Source: Piper betle (Eukaryota > Streptophyta > Magnoliopsida > Piperales > Piperaceae). From it: a stretch of DNA of 64,000 nucleotides. Location of the stretch: positions 47,501-111,500 of the forward strand of contig JAURVB010012325.1 of the NCBI GenBank assembly GCA_033002965.1, in the 5' to 3' direction. This document shows positions 20,745 through 34,900 of the stretch, one piece after another. Within the stretch, counting starts at the first letter, position 1, and each line of letters opens with the position of its first letter. The notes below the pieces were generated by a model. It did not search any database and was not told the DNA's origin. It saw only the letters and a list, made by a program, of their open reading frames with translations. The translations under genes and the position numbers were made by a program.

Positions 20745-22140
20745 TCCCATGCAGCTTCAAACGGCGGTCTTCATTTGTCACGAGTGTATTCTTAGTAGTT
20801 GAACATTACAAAAAATAACTTCTCTCTACCCGTTATAAATGAACCGTGGAGAAAAGTTTCACTTTTTGTCACACTTTAACCCACCGTGGAGAAAGAATAT
20901 AATAGTACCTTTATGTATGTAAATAACCATGTATTAATTTTCTTACTTTTCTTTACTCTTAAAATAGTTAAGAAACTTTTTGCCACCCATCTTTTTCCAC
21001 CCACTTTTCTCTACTATGGATAATATATTTTAAATTTACTGAATCATGGAAAAACTTATATATTTTTCTGATTTTATTTTCATATTTTCATTATGAAGGC
21101 CATACAACGAGTTGGAGAAGTCATACAATTTTATTTCTATATGTTGGTTTTTGGTGATGGAGCTTCTTCTATTTCTAATTATTTTTTTACTTTTTATTTT
21201 GGATGAAAAACATTTTTTTTATGGATGCTGCTATTATGAAAATGCTCTTCATGTATAATGGACAAAGGTTGGCACAAATCAAATATCTACACTCATATAT
21301 ATACGGTGCACCATCTAATCCCACACAAATGTGAGACTATAACTCTCTCTCATGCACGTACAAGGTTTTTTTGGCCATTTAAAAGTGTGGTTATAGGTCT
21401 CCATAGACAGTTTTCATCGAGCAGTTAGACCTGAATTTTTCTTTGTTTAAATTCGGCTCATTTAACTTCGAGTTTGAGTGGAACTAATAAGTACTCGATT
21501 TGCTTCGTGTTCGAGTCTAAGTACAAGCTAACTTGATAATTCGTGTTTAACTTCTTTTGTATAATTCATGCTAAAATTTAATTAATCATCAAAATAATTC
21601 AACTTAACATAATTATGAAAGAAATACAATTTAATCGTACATAGTTTTATCTAAAATTGTTATTATATATATAATGATTTTTATAACTTAATTAAATATA
21701 TAAAAAGAAATGTATGATAAACATGACAAAAAATCTTATAACGAGCTTAAATTATTGAGTTTTTAACCGGTGAAGTAGGAAAATAAGCCCATAATTGGTG
21801 GGATGGCCAACAAATATATATGTAAGACTTAGCTCATCTCACCTTCAGATCTTGGACTCTACGGCTGTCCCATCGGAACTTTAAGATGTTCAAGATATGA
21901 TTATCAGGCAAAGGTTATAGTGACAGAGTTTTCATTTTTCTTCTTCTGCATAATTGCAGGTGGTCAGATTCCTTACTTCAAGGATTTCTTGAAGAGCTCC
22001 CTGGGCAGTTCTTGCCATATATCAGAAGCAGGAATGCCAAGCCTTCCTTGGCTACTGCAACAAACCCACAAGATAAAGAAATAGTTAGGTTTATATGTTT
22101 TTGTATGGCTGCTAGGAGATAAGCTTTTGGAGTTCCGTTA
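20745..22140 (+). pseudogene. Decayed duplicate of BONZAI 3' exons
   Basis: Pieces of the neighbouring BONZAI gene recur in order. The acceptor and first bases of exon 5450-5526 are at 20750-20800. The exon 5658 start, AAGGCCATACAACGAGTTGG, is at 21094. The acceptor of exon 9123 with ATAATGGACAAAGGTTGG is near 21235-21270. The last exon, with GGATTTCTTGAAGAGCTCCC, spans 21959-22080, followed by matching 3' UTR. Exons 8212-8376 and 8477-8590 are missing and the rest is truncated or shifted, so no copine can be made. Other repeats, including a TTCGAGTC-rich block at 21430-21540, interrupt the introns. I infer an old tandem segmental duplication, not a processed copy, because intron borders are retained. 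Confidence 0.85.
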
Positions 22141-24480
22141 ATTTTTGCTACTATTGGATGGGTGACTATACTGGATTTTTAGCTGTTTGTTTGGTATATA
22201 TGTGGTTCAACCGGGTTTAGTTTGGTTAAACTATATCTTCAAATTATAAATAAAATATTTTATTAAATATTAAAAATATATTAAAAATATATTAAAAGTA
22301 CGATTAAAATATTAAAATTTTCAACAAAATATTGTATTTTTTAAAAATTTTATACTAAAAAATTAAAAATCGACTAAAATAGTACAAAAGTTTAAATCGC
22401 ACTAAGTGGTACCGATATATTGGGTACAACCGGGTGGTATATATAATACAGTTTTTAAAACTATAGCTGTAACTATGTGAATATTGTGGTCAAAGAAATA
22501 TGTAACTAACCATCTCTCTCATCTCAGTTTAGTCCTCTAATTAATGATGGATGGTTTAAATGAATTTTTGTGAAACTATTTTACAAAAATTACATTTATA
22601 CATGCCAAACTATGTACGTAGGAATATAAAAAAATTGGATTATTTTTCCAGCTTAAATTATGCAGTGTATAAATTTCCTTTACGATATTGCTTGTATCAT
22701 GTCCGAATAAAAGAACATCAACAAAATAATATGTATAGTAATGTACATTCATAACATTTCTTGTGAATTTGAAATTTTTTTCGTGTTGAAATATTAGGCA
22801 TAAAAAATTACCGAGGACTTATATAAAAATTTGTGTGATTACAAATTACTTTAATGGTAGCGTCTGTCACTGTTCTAAACCTCCTCAATTGTTCAGGTTC
22901 TAAGAATACACAAATATTAACAAAGTTAAACCGTAGTTTAATAACTTAAATCTTGAATTTGACTAAGTATGTTATGGAGTGGAGTAAACTCGAAGTTGAT
23001 TCCATGCCGATTCGGAGTCATTTACATTAAATTTTTAATTACATAAATAAATAGTTGTATGAAAATAATTTATATTACTCTTTTGACACTTGAAATTAAT
23101 AAATATATAATTTATATTATTTAAAAATATTGATTTAGCTAATTTAAAAGAAAGTTTGTTTGTTTTGATAATTGTTATGACTTGACTCAAAGAATAAATT
23201 ATAAAATCACTCAATACGGAGACAAGTTAAGCAGTGGAGTGGACTCAGAAAATTTTTAGAGTAAGAAAATAATTTTAAAACTATGAGTTAAACCAGACAA
23301 AAAAAAACCAATGAATAATATCTGGTCTTGCTTGTTGAAGATGTTTATTGTGTGAATATTTGTGTATGGGGTTGTGGGCATCCTTGTGTTTATGTTTCTT
23401 GCAAAGAATTTGAAGAGTTGACAAATATATCTGATTTAATCAAGTTCAACAAATTATTATATTATAGTAAAGTTAGGAAAGTGGAGGACTCACTACAAAA
23501 AGTGCAAACCGGCCGGCCAATTGGACAAATACAGAACATCAAATGAATTCATGCACGCTCAAAAGATGAATAGATAGGAAGCATCATCCATGGCCAAAGT
23601 GGACTTCTAAATAAAATTGAGTCTGTTGAAATACAATTGACATGGACGAGCACAAAGACACCACGAGGTGCTTCAATTTTGACAGCCGACACCATTGAAT
23701 TGTAGCAATGAACAAAGACATGAGCATGCATTTGGACCGATGTAGACATTAACATAGTACATTTGGATGTTTTTAGCCACTTTATTTCGAAAGAACAAGC
23801 AATTAAGCAGCTTGAAGATTGCTTTAATTGTAATGCATTATTTTCGTCCATACCCGAATCGAATCAAAATATTAAACCCTCGTATATTATTCTTAATCTT
23901 TTAACATACCCTAACCCATTAAGATGTTCTAAAATGGAAGGCCCGAGCGTGAATAATTAAATGCACAATCAACACACAAGGCATGACGTTTGGTTCGTGC
24001 AATAGGGTTCTTTTCCGAGTCGAAATTACAAAAGAAATTAAGACTTAGGACATAATATGGCAAAGTCTCCCTTGTAACTCGAACTCTCGAGAAAAACTCC
24101 CCCTAAAACAACCTGTTATAATGCGAAAATAACATAGTTAAATGCAAGGATAACATTGTTTCCATCAAGTAATTAGTACAAAAGCTACAATTATCTAAGC
24201 CACTGTAACACCCACCTAGTGATGTTTCGATGAAGTAAAATAATATTACCACGAGAACAGTTGAGCCTCTTGCCCAGAAAACGTGAATCGTGAGAATTGA
24301 TAACTATTTATTATTTACTATTATATTCCTTCTTAACAAATATCGCTTCACAAGAGAACGATTGAAACCGCTTTGCCCGAAAACTTGAATTTTCAGAGAA
24401 GATAACAATTTAATAGTTAATATTTTCTTAACACATATGAACAAGTATTAATTTAATAGTACCGGAGTAGATTATGGTCG
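22141..24480. repeat. Downstream part of the BONZAI segmental duplication
   Basis: Diverged blocks correspond to the 3' flank of the intact gene: 22560-22660 with 9780-9880, 22790-22915 with 10050-10160, 23755-23820 with 11030-11100, and 24245-24440 with 11690-11850. An AT-rich MITE-like insert with AACCGGGT(T/G) words at both sides lies at 22205-22440. No intact gene was found. Confidence 0.6.
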
Positions 24481-25903
24481 CATTGTCGCTAAGCACATAT
24501 AGAGAAACACACTTTTTTAAATATTTTTATAACTTTTATTTATAATTTTGTAATTGTTAAAGATATCATTCAAAATTTTTGCAAAATCTTGCCAAGAAAA
24601 AATTGGATCCTCATCCATGGTGACACGTAGCATTAAATTGTCGATCCCTTAAATCTTAAACCCTAGCCTAAACCTTATCTGCAGGTTACAAGCGAGCATC
24701 ACGTGAGAGGCTATCATTATCCTCTCTTCTTAGAGAGTGCCCTCAAAAGAATTGGGAATAGCAACAAAAAACATTATTTTCGAAATGCATGAGCATTCAT
24801 GGCCTAAGTTATTAAAAAAGAAGCAAAGGCTGTTACATTCCTAACACATCCTTATCACACGTATAAACTATTAACCTGACATCTCAGAAATATCCCAAAA
24901 TGCATGAAAACTAAAAAAAAAACTTCTTGAAGGTCCCCCTTGATGATATGAATTTTTTTCTTTTTTCAAAGCAAGTATTTGATGATATGAATTCTTGAGT
25001 CATCAATAATGGGCCTCTTCAAATTGAAGTTTTAAATATGAAATCAATCCTCCTTATTGAAACTACAGATATATTTCGTACAAACATGAGTGGGTTGTTT
25101 TAAAATTTAAAAGTATAAATAAAATATTTCATTACAATATTTTTGTAATAAATATTTAATTAGCTTATTGGTTTTTGATAGAAAATTGGGTTTGGAAAAT
25201 ATCGCAATAAAAAATAAATTCAAATTAAAATGGTATAAAATGATAGATTGCACTATATTTAAAGAGTATATAAAAGTACCAAGATGCATGCAAGTGTATG
25301 GAATTTGAAAAGTGTACGTAGTAGTATATATAGACCGGCCACTTCACCTTGAACCATTTTTTTGCTCTATTCAAAACCGTGACAAGAATCTTTCATATAC
25401 TCAAACGCATAAAACCCAGATCATCTTCCATATATTGAAGCCTTTTCTTTTCTATAATGTAAGAATCAAGAAGTGCTTGGATATTCACGTTGAGAAATGA
25501 GCAGAAATGTAAGAGGAGGCATGTCACATGCGACATTATGAATCTATCTATCCGTAATCTAGATGTCTCTGATAACGTGGTCCAATGGGTGAAGAACTTG
25601 TTTGCCACTTTTTAGTAAGTGAAGATTGCTTTCAAGGAGGCAATATAAAATGCACGGAGAGACGCAAAAGAATCCACGTTGGGGTGGCAGAGCCATTGAA
25701 TGGGAGCCATACATTCGTTAATGGAGTTCCGCCTACTCTTCTAGCACTGTCTTGTTGCAGAGAAATTGGGTTTTGTGCTGCTAAGTGCTTCTGCTTTGCT
25801 TGCTGCTGCTCTAACTAAACACCCATTTCTTGAGTTCTCCTATTTATTGTTTCTTCTTCTCTTTTTCTGCTTTGGATATAATTTTTTTCTTACTTTTGGA
25901 AGT
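24481..25903 (+). promoter_or_regulatory. DXS upstream region with possible TATA box
   Basis: This AT-rich stretch lies upstream of the DXS start codon. AATATAAAATG at about 25642-25652 is a plausible TATA box about 250 bp before the ATG, and a second candidate TATATATAGA lies near 25325. A CT-rich leader (25840-25890) immediately precedes the start codon, as in many plant 5' UTRs. No other gene is seen here; the choice of TATA is inference. Confidence 0.3.
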
Positions 25904-28900
25904 ATGGCTCTTGCTACATTTCCTTTTCCCGGAGGTTTGCTAAAGGTGGTCGCACCAGATCTAAACAAAGAGAGCTTTGTTTCATTTCAGATGGATGAGG
26001 TCTTAGATTCTCATCGACCATCTCGGAATAAGCTTGTTAAGGTCAGTGTTAGACTGTTTGGATGATAACAGCTTCATCTTTTCGTTTCGTTCCCCCCCCG
26101 CCCCTGCTATTTGCAGTTTTTGGGTCAGCAAGGTCACCTATTGTTTCAGTGATTTCGCCAGTGAACATTGAGATGGCTGAAATCTATCAATTTGTTGATT
26201 TGCTATATTTTTGTATGGTAGAAAGTTTATTAGTGTTGCATGTCCTAAATATGCTTCAGTAAGGATGAGTATCCGTCAGATGAACAGGCATGCAGCTGTT
26301 CTTTTGTTCTGATTCATTTTTTTTTATAAAATTTTTTTGAACATGATAAGTAGTTGTCGTGCCTGCATGTAGATCGTAGAAGCAGTTGGGTTCATTTATC
26401 ACCAGCTTTTCTATCAATAGTCTTCTATGATGCCTACTATTAGAAGGCCATCTTTCTCAAAGATTCTCAAGGGAGGTCATTTTGCCATTTTTTTTTCATG
26501 GGTTTTGTAATAGTAGTTCAAAGATAATTTTGTGGTGATTATGATGATGCTCATGAGTGTTGGAATTTACAAGTTCTCAATCAAGTTCAAGGAAGAATTC
26601 ATAGTTATTTCTCGAGAGCTAAAAATCTATGTACGCTGACATATTTGTGAAGAAGAAAAGCTCATGAAAGGTAAGGAGCTATTTTTTTTCTTATGTGCAG
26701 GGGAAGAAAAGATCATTTGTTTGTGCTTCACTATCAGAGAAAGGAGAGTATCATTCTCAGAGGCCACCTACTCCCCTCTTGGACACAATCAACTATCCAA
26801 TTCATATGAAAAATCTATCCATTAAAGTAGGCAAAAACAGCCTTTTTGTCAATCTCTAACTTAAATAAAACAGCTGCTAACAGTAAAAGATGGAACTTAA
26901 CAAGTGCAGGAGCTGAAGCAGGTAGCCGATGAGCTTCGGTCCGATGTTATATTCAATGTTTCTAAGACAGGGGGCCATCTTGGTTCAAGCCTCGGGTTAG
27001 TGGAGTTAACAGTGGCTCTTCATTATGTGTTCAATGCACCCCAGGATAAAATCCTTTGGGATGTTGGCCATCAGGTTCTTAATTGCCCATCCCTTCTAAT
27101 TGCGTATTTTACTGCAATCTTGAAGAGGACATCAAATCTCGTCGATTTACTAATTCATGTAAGCTGATTTTGCAGTCTTACCCGCATAAGATCCTTACCG
27201 GAAGGCGAGATAAAATGGCCACAATGAGGCAAACAAATGGCCTCTCAGGATTCACAAAGCGCTCAGAAAGTGAATATGATTCTTTTGGTACTGGCCACAG
27301 CTCAACAAGCATCTCAGCAGCTTTAGGTGAGCATCTGATTGAATTCCCCGATTCAAGGGATTTGCTTCTTGACACCAAACTAATCTTTTTGTACTTCCTT
27401 TTTATTTTCCTGACTAGCATTGCATAATTGTTTCTTCACGGGTTTTTGTAGGAATGGCAGTAGGGAGAGATCTGAAGGGAAGGAAGAACAATGTTGTTGC
27501 TGTTATTGGTGATGGCGCCATGACAGCAGGCCAGGCGTACGAAGCAATGAACAACGCTGGCTACTTGGATACGGATATGATTGTGATCCTAAATGATAAC
27601 AAGCAAGTTTCTCTCCCAACAGCAACCCTTGATGGCCCTATACCACCAGTTGGTGCTCTTAGCAGTGCTCTTAGTAGGTTACAGTCAAGTAAACCTCTCA
27701 GAGAACTCAGGGAGGTTACAAAGGTAATAACCAATGGTGCTTTATCTTCTTTACTGTTTTGTCTGTTGAATAAAAAAATTTTTAAACTTTAACCAAAATT
27801 ATATGATGATAAACCATCATCAATAAAACCTTCTCCATATCAAATCATCATGAAAATAAATTTAATAACGAAAGCGTACTTGGATCCATAATAGTAAAGC
27901 AATTCTTTGATTTCTTCCGGTTTGATCTTCCAAATTCTACACCGGTTCTCCAAAGCCAGAGTTCCTGGATGATGGGATACCAGAAAAGAAAACTACTGTG
28001 CGAATTTGGGGACCATAACCGTATTTATTCGTATAACCGTATTTATCCTTATCTTTCATAATTCTAATTTAACCCATCATAAATTAGAGATTACGAAAAC
28101 GGTATCTACACATATTTATCCATACTCATCTTAAATATATGGTATCTCTACATATTTATCTTAAATATTAATGGCCCATTAACCTTAACTTTAATAGATC
28201 AATTTAATTTAGGCCCAAACCTTATTAATAGCATATGATACAATTATATACTTGTATATATACGTCCAAAATCCAACAATCTCCACTTGGACTATATATA
28301 TAAAGATAATTGTATATTACTCGTATGAGCTCCAAAATAACATATGCTATTCTTCCAAAATAACAATCTCGTCCATTAATTAATGTTAATATAAGATCAA
28401 AGCGATTTTTGTTACATTTATCGTAACTAAACCCATCCATGGTCACATACATCAACATAATTAAATGACATAGATCAAGTATGGATGTGTAGCATGAAAA
28501 TTACATGTAATTTGATCTGAACATGCCTATTTTCAACTGGTCCAACCTTATGAGATCACCAAAATAGAGTGAAACATAAACCAAATACCTTAACAAAACA
28601 AACTCCCACTAAAGTAACATATCATCAAATGATACAACACCCAGATGAGCAACATACTCATGAAAGACCTTGGGCGGTAAACTTTTAGTAAGTGGATCCA
28701 CAATTATAGAGTTTGTCCCAATATGCTCTATAGAGACTTTACCGAAACTTTATCACTCTAAACTCTTTCTTTCACAACAAGGAACTTGATCTCTATATGT
28801 ATTTTGATTTAGATGAGCTCCTGTTGTTATTTGAATATGATACTGCAAACTGATTGTCACAAAATAACTTAAGTGGTCTTTCAATATTATCAATAATGCG

Positions 28901-31900
28901 CAGCCCTGTGACAAAATTTCGCAACCATATTCCATGATTGGATGCCTCATAACAAACTATGAATTCAGCTGCCATGGTGGAAGAAGCTATGAGTGTCTGC
29001 TTAGCACTCTTCCAAGAAATAGCTCCTCCAGCAAGCAGGTAGACATAGCTTGACATCCACCAAAATCAGAATCAGAATACCCAATGATCTCAAGTTGATC
29101 TGACTTCTGATAGGTAAGCATGTAATGTTTTGTTCTCTGAAGATACCTTATGACTCTTTTGGCTGCTATCCAGTGATCCAATCCCGGATTACTTAAATAT
29201 CTGCCCAACATTCCAACAATATACGCAATATCTGAATGCGTACATACTTGAGCATACATAAGACTTCCTATTGCTGAAGCATAGGGAATCTTTTGCATTT
29301 CATTTCCTTATATGTCAGTTTTAAGACACTGATTGAGACTGAATTTGTCTCCTTTAGAAACAGGGGTATCTCCTGGTTTACAATCTTGCATGCCAAATCT
29401 TTTAAGCACTTTTTCTATATAGGTCTTTTGTGATAATCCAAGTATACATCGAGAACGATCCCGATGTATTTGAATTCCTAATACAAAAGACGCATTTCCA
29501 AGATCTTTCATTTCAAATTTCTTTGATAAAAATCTCTTGGTTTCATGCAAGAAACTTATATCATTACTGGCAAGCAATATATCATCAACATATAAAACCA
29601 GAAAAATATACTTACTCCCACTAAACTTATGGTATATACAATCATCAATAACATTCATCTCAAAACCAAATGAGAGAATCACTTGATGAAATTTGTGATA
29701 CCATTGACGAGAAGCCTGCTTAAGTCCATAGATGGATTTCTTTAATTTGCAAACCATATTCTTTGAATCTCCAGATACAAAGTTTTCTGGTTGCACCATA
29801 TAAATTGTTTCATCAATGTCACCATTTAGAAACGCAGTCTTTACATCCATCTGATGTAACTCAAGATCAAAATGTGCCACTAATGCCATAATTATTCTGA
29901 ATGAGTCTTTCGATGAAACTGGAGAGAAAGTCTCATTATAATCCATGCCTTCCTTTTGAGTAAAGCCCTTTGCAACAAGACGAGCCTTATATCTTTCTAC
30001 ATCACCTTTCGAATCCCTCTTGGTTTTAAATATCCATTTACAACCAATAGGTTTCGTACCTTCAGGCAATGGAACAAGATCCCAAACGTCATTAGCTTTC
30101 ATGGACTTCATCTCTTCATTCATGGCATCAATCCACTTTTGAGAATTAGAACTCTTCATGGCTTGATGAAAGTTGATTGGATCATCTTCCACCATTCCAG
30201 TATTATCCTCATGTTCTTAGAATTTCTCCTTTCTCTTGTGGATCTCCTTAATGGCATTTGCTCTTGAGGTTGTTGAGTTTGCTCTTCAGGTATAACTTGA
30301 TTAGGGAGATTCTTGACATTGTCTTGTAATTCTGATATTGTTTCTTGAACAACATCAGGAATATAATCCTGATCCTGATTATTGTCAAGAACAATCATGG
30401 GAAGAGAATCAGATTCTTCTTCAAAGACAAAGTCTCTAACTTCATTTCTCCCTCCAAACTCAATATCCTCAAAGAACTGGGCATTTCCCGTCTCAAAGAA
30501 TGACCTTATTGTGGGATCATAAAACTTATACCCTCTAGACCGTTCAGAGTACCCAACAAAATAACTGCTAACTGTTCTTAAGTCCGGTTTCCTTTCATTT
30601 GGCCTATAAGGCCTTGCCTCAGCTGGACAACCCCAAATGCGTAAATGCTTAATACTGGATTTTTTTTCCAGTCCATAATTCATAAGGGGTCTTAACAGTT
30701 GCCTTTGTTGGCACTCTATTAAGAAGATATGCTGCTGTCTTTAGTGCCTCACCCCAGAGTGAATCAGTTAAAGTAGTATGAACAATCATACTTCTCACCA
30801 TGTCCTTTAATGTTCGGTTTCGTCTCTCAGCAACACCATTCATGCTAGGAGTACCTGGCATTGTGTATTGTGGGACAATTCCACACTCTTCTAGGAATTT
30901 GGCAAATGGTCCTGGACATTGTACACCTGATCCATCATATCTACCATAGTATTCACCACCACGATCAGATCTGACAGCCTTAATGGTTTTGTAAAGTTGG
31001 TTCTCAACTTCAACCTTATATGCCTTAAACAAGTCCAATGCTTGAGACTTCTCATGAATGAGATATAGGTAACCATAATGAGAATGATCGTCTATGAACG
31101 TAATAAAATATTGTTGACCATTCCAAGAAGCCGTAGAAAATGGTCCACAAATGTCCGTATATATTAGTTCTAAGACACTTGAAGATATATTGGCACCTAG
31201 TCTCCTTATATTTGTTTGTTTTCCCTTAATGCACTCAATACAGACTTGAAAATCTGATAAATTAAGAGAATCAAGAATTCCATCTGACATAAGTCATTCA
31301 ATTCTTTATTTAGAAATGTGTCCTAAACACTTGTGCCAGAATAAAGCAGAATTCTCATTGGTTAATTTTCTTTTCGTACCACATAAACCCACATGCAAAG
31401 TTTCATTAAAAGATGCAATAGTATCAAGTAAACATAGATTATCATAAAAAGACAAGGAACCCGTACCCACAATATTTGAATTTAGAAAAAGACTAAACTT
31501 ATTATTTCTAAATGAACAAGAATAACCAAATTTGTCCAATATAGAAATAGAAACCAAATTCCGTCTAAAAGACGGTACTACATATGTCTCTTTCAAATCC
31601 AAATAATATCTTGTCTTCAATAATCTAAAATCCTATTGCCTCAACTATAACTGAGTTGCCATTACCCACATAGATGAATCTTTCAGCATCATTTGGCTTT
31701 CGGCAACTCAGGCAACCCTGCATTGACACACTTATGTGAGTAGTATCACCCGAATCTAGCCACCAAGTGTGTATTGGTACTGAAACTAAATTAACCTCAG
31801 AACAAACAAAATTACGAAATGGACCTTTATTTACACACCAAGTGTGATACTTAGTGCATTCCTCCTTCATATGTCCAGGTTTACCACAAAAGAAAAACAG

Positions 31901-34900
31901 CAAGAAGCCTGATTTTTTCTTATTTTGTCATGATAGGTACTAGCCAAGTGAGTATTTTCAGCCTGTTCTTGCTTCAACCTTTCTTCTTCTTGCACACAAT
32001 AAGAAATGAGCTCATTAAGAGTCCATTTGTCCCTTTGACAGTTGTAACTGACCTTGAATTGACTGAATTGTGCCGGAAGAGAAATTAAAACTAAATGCAT
32101 GAGCAAATCTTCAGATAGCTCTAACCTTAGTGCTTTTAGTTTAGAAGCAATATTTGACATCTCTAAGATGTACTCTTTTATGCTTGTTTTGCCTTTAAAC
32201 TTCATTGAAATCAAGTTCAACAAAAGCGTACTTGTTTTAGCCTTATCGTTTTTTACAAAACGCTTTTCAATTTCTTTAAGAAACTACACTGGCTGTAGTA
32301 ACCTTTTCAGACACATCGCCCTGAAGGTTTCCGGAATCCTACGCTTCATGATCATAAGACTCGTGCGATTTGAACGTTCCCACTTCTCAATGTCCCGTTT
32401 TTCCTCAATGGAACTTTTGTCCATAAGAGAACAAGGTTGTTCAGTCCTTAATGCAAGGTCAAGATCCATGCAGTCGAGAACGATTATTACGTTCTCTTTC
32501 CAATCCTTAAAATTATCTTTAAGCATAAGAACTGAATTGATGTTGGCAGAAATCATATAAGCAGATTGATTAACTGAATCTATAGAACAAAACAACATAC
32601 CCTTAATAAGATTAATAATTCAAATAATAGATAATCTCATCGACAGATACCTAGCACAACATTAATATTTAGTCTTTGGACAGAAATATTAATTTGTAAG
32701 TGGTATTCTCAGTGTAATAATCAAATATGGATAATAAATCCTGTCAAATAATAAACCTTCCTTTGGGCCGATTTATTATCCACATAGAAACTTGATAATT
32801 ATCCTATATTTATTACCGCAAATGAATATATAATTCTATCAAATATTAACCTTCCTTTGGGCCGATTAATATTCACATGAATCATATACCCACAACCGTC
32901 GTAATATTTTAAAATAAATTAATTTTTACAAAAGAGGTTACTTTGGCAGCATATTGTAGTCCTTAATAAATTTTAAAATATTAATCATAACTGAACCATA
33001 ATTTGAATTTAATAATCCCAAATAACATAAAACTGAAAAAGGTTATAAAAATATCTTTATTTGGAAATTTCTGAAATTATAACCTTTTTGTAACTTTATT
33101 GTCCTCATTTGATATTTAACCAAAAGAAGACCTTGATTTGGGAAAAATATCCCATAAACTGATATTGACAGTGCAAATTTTGGGCAAAGTAAAATACATA
33201 ATCACCATATTCACCATCCAAAATTTAGGGTATTCTAAATAAATTAAAGAAGATTGGTTGTAAACCATGTCAATTTTGGTGAATAAGGGAATACTGTAAA
33301 TTTAAACCATATTGAATGATTGACTCATTCCAAAAATAAAATAAACATAAATCAATTAATTCTCAATGATTTAATATGAAGTTGCTCTGATACCACTTGT
33401 TGAATAAAAAAAAACTTTAAACTTTAACCAAAATTATATAGATGATAAAACCATCATTAATAAAGCCTTCTCCATATCAAATCATCAAGAAAATAAATTT
33501 AATAACGAAAGCGTACCTGGATCTATAATAGTAAAGCAATTCTTTGATTTCTTCTGGTTTGATCTTCCAAATTCTACACCGGTTCTCCAAAACCAGAGTT
33601 CCTGGATGATGGGATACCAGAAAAGAAAACTACTGTACAAATTTGGGGACCATAACCGTATTTATTCATATAACCGTATTTATCCTTATCTTTCATAATT
33701 CCAATTTAACCCATCATAAATTAGAGATTACGAAAATAGTATCTACCCATATTTATCCATACTCATCTTAAATATATGGTATCTCTATATATTTATCTTA
33801 AATATTAATGGCTCATTAATCTTAACTTTAATAGATCAATTTAATTTAAGCCCAAACCTTATTAATAGCATATGATACAATTATATACTTGTATATATAC
33901 GTCCAAAATCCAACATTGTCATCTCAATCATATTGGAGAAGAGAAGTGTCTACTTGTCAGTCTTAAACTGTGTGGTTTATAGTTATCTGAACTTGTGTGT
34001 TGATACAGGGGGTTACAAAGCAAATAGGTGGCCAGATGCATAACTTTGCTGCCAAAGTGGATGAGTATGCCCGTGGAATGATAAGTGGGTCTGGTTCCAC
34101 CCTTTTGAAGAGCTTGGGCTCTACTACATAGGCCCTGTTGATGGGCATAACATGGATGATCTTGTCACCATACTCAGGGAGGTAAAGAGCACCAACACGA
34201 CAGGTCCTGTGCTTATTCATGTGGTCACTGAGAAAGGCAGGGGATACCCTTATGCAGAGAGAGCTAGTGACAAGTACCATGGTAATTAGATCAGATAAAT
34301 TTCCAAACTGGAGCAAGTAACGAGATTCATAAGGTCATCTCAAATGCTTCAATGAACTAAATGATCAAATTTTTGTGGTTTTTGAATAGGTGTGGCCAAG
34401 TTTGATCTGGCCACAGGCAAGCAGTTCAAGGCCAATACACCAACTCAGTCTTACACCACGTACTTTGCCGAAGCCTTGATAGCTGAGGCAGAGGTTGATA
34501 AGGACATTGTCGCAATTCACGCAGCAATGGGAGGAGGAACAGGGCTAAATCTCTTCCACCGAAGGTTCCCGGAACGTTGCTTTGATGTTGGAATTGCCGA
34601 GCAGCATGCTGTTACGTTTGCTGCAGGATTGACATGTGAGGGGCTGAAGCCTTTTTGCGCGATTTACTCGTCTTTCTTGCAGCGAGCTTATGACCAGGCA
34701 TGTGTATTGGGACTTAGTAGTTGGGAACAAGAAGTTTTAGGGCCAAATTTGTAGTTTCCGTTGTTGATATCTGTTCCTTTTGCATTGCAGGTTGTCCATG
34801 ATGTGGATCTTCAGAAACTTCCTGTGAGGTTTGCAATGGACAGGGCAGGGCTGGTGGGAGCAGATGGTCCTACCCATTCCGGTTCATTTGATGTAACATA

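Larger units (their letters stand above)
27764..33915 (-). mobile_element. Ty1/copia LTR retrotransposon in DXS intron 5
   Basis: A complete but inactive element of 6152 bp, antisense to DXS. LTRs at 27764-28278 and 33398-33915 both start TGTTGAATAAA and end AATCCAACA. They are flanked by a perfect 5-bp target duplication TTGTC (27759-27763, 33916-33920). Domain order on the minus strand is gag, protease, integrase, RT, RNase H, which defines copia. By eye the LTRs differ at roughly 20 substitutions plus a few short indels in about 515 bp, so the insertion is fairly young. The coding region is split by several stops and frameshifts, so it cannot make a working polyprotein. Confidence 0.97.

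Noticed and set aside
23549..23851. 100-codon minus-strand ORF
   Set aside because: Lies in the duplicated, decayed BONZAI flank, no family resemblance and no partner exons.
33384..33395. Possible tRNA gene fragment
   Set aside because: It is only the 12-base complement of initiator tRNA-Met used as copia primer-binding site; no tRNA fold around it.
27724..34008. Copia insertion as the cause of DXS loss of function
   Set aside because: The element is wholly intronic, flanking donor and acceptor sites are intact and phases agree; the frameshift in exon 6 is the only direct coding lesion.
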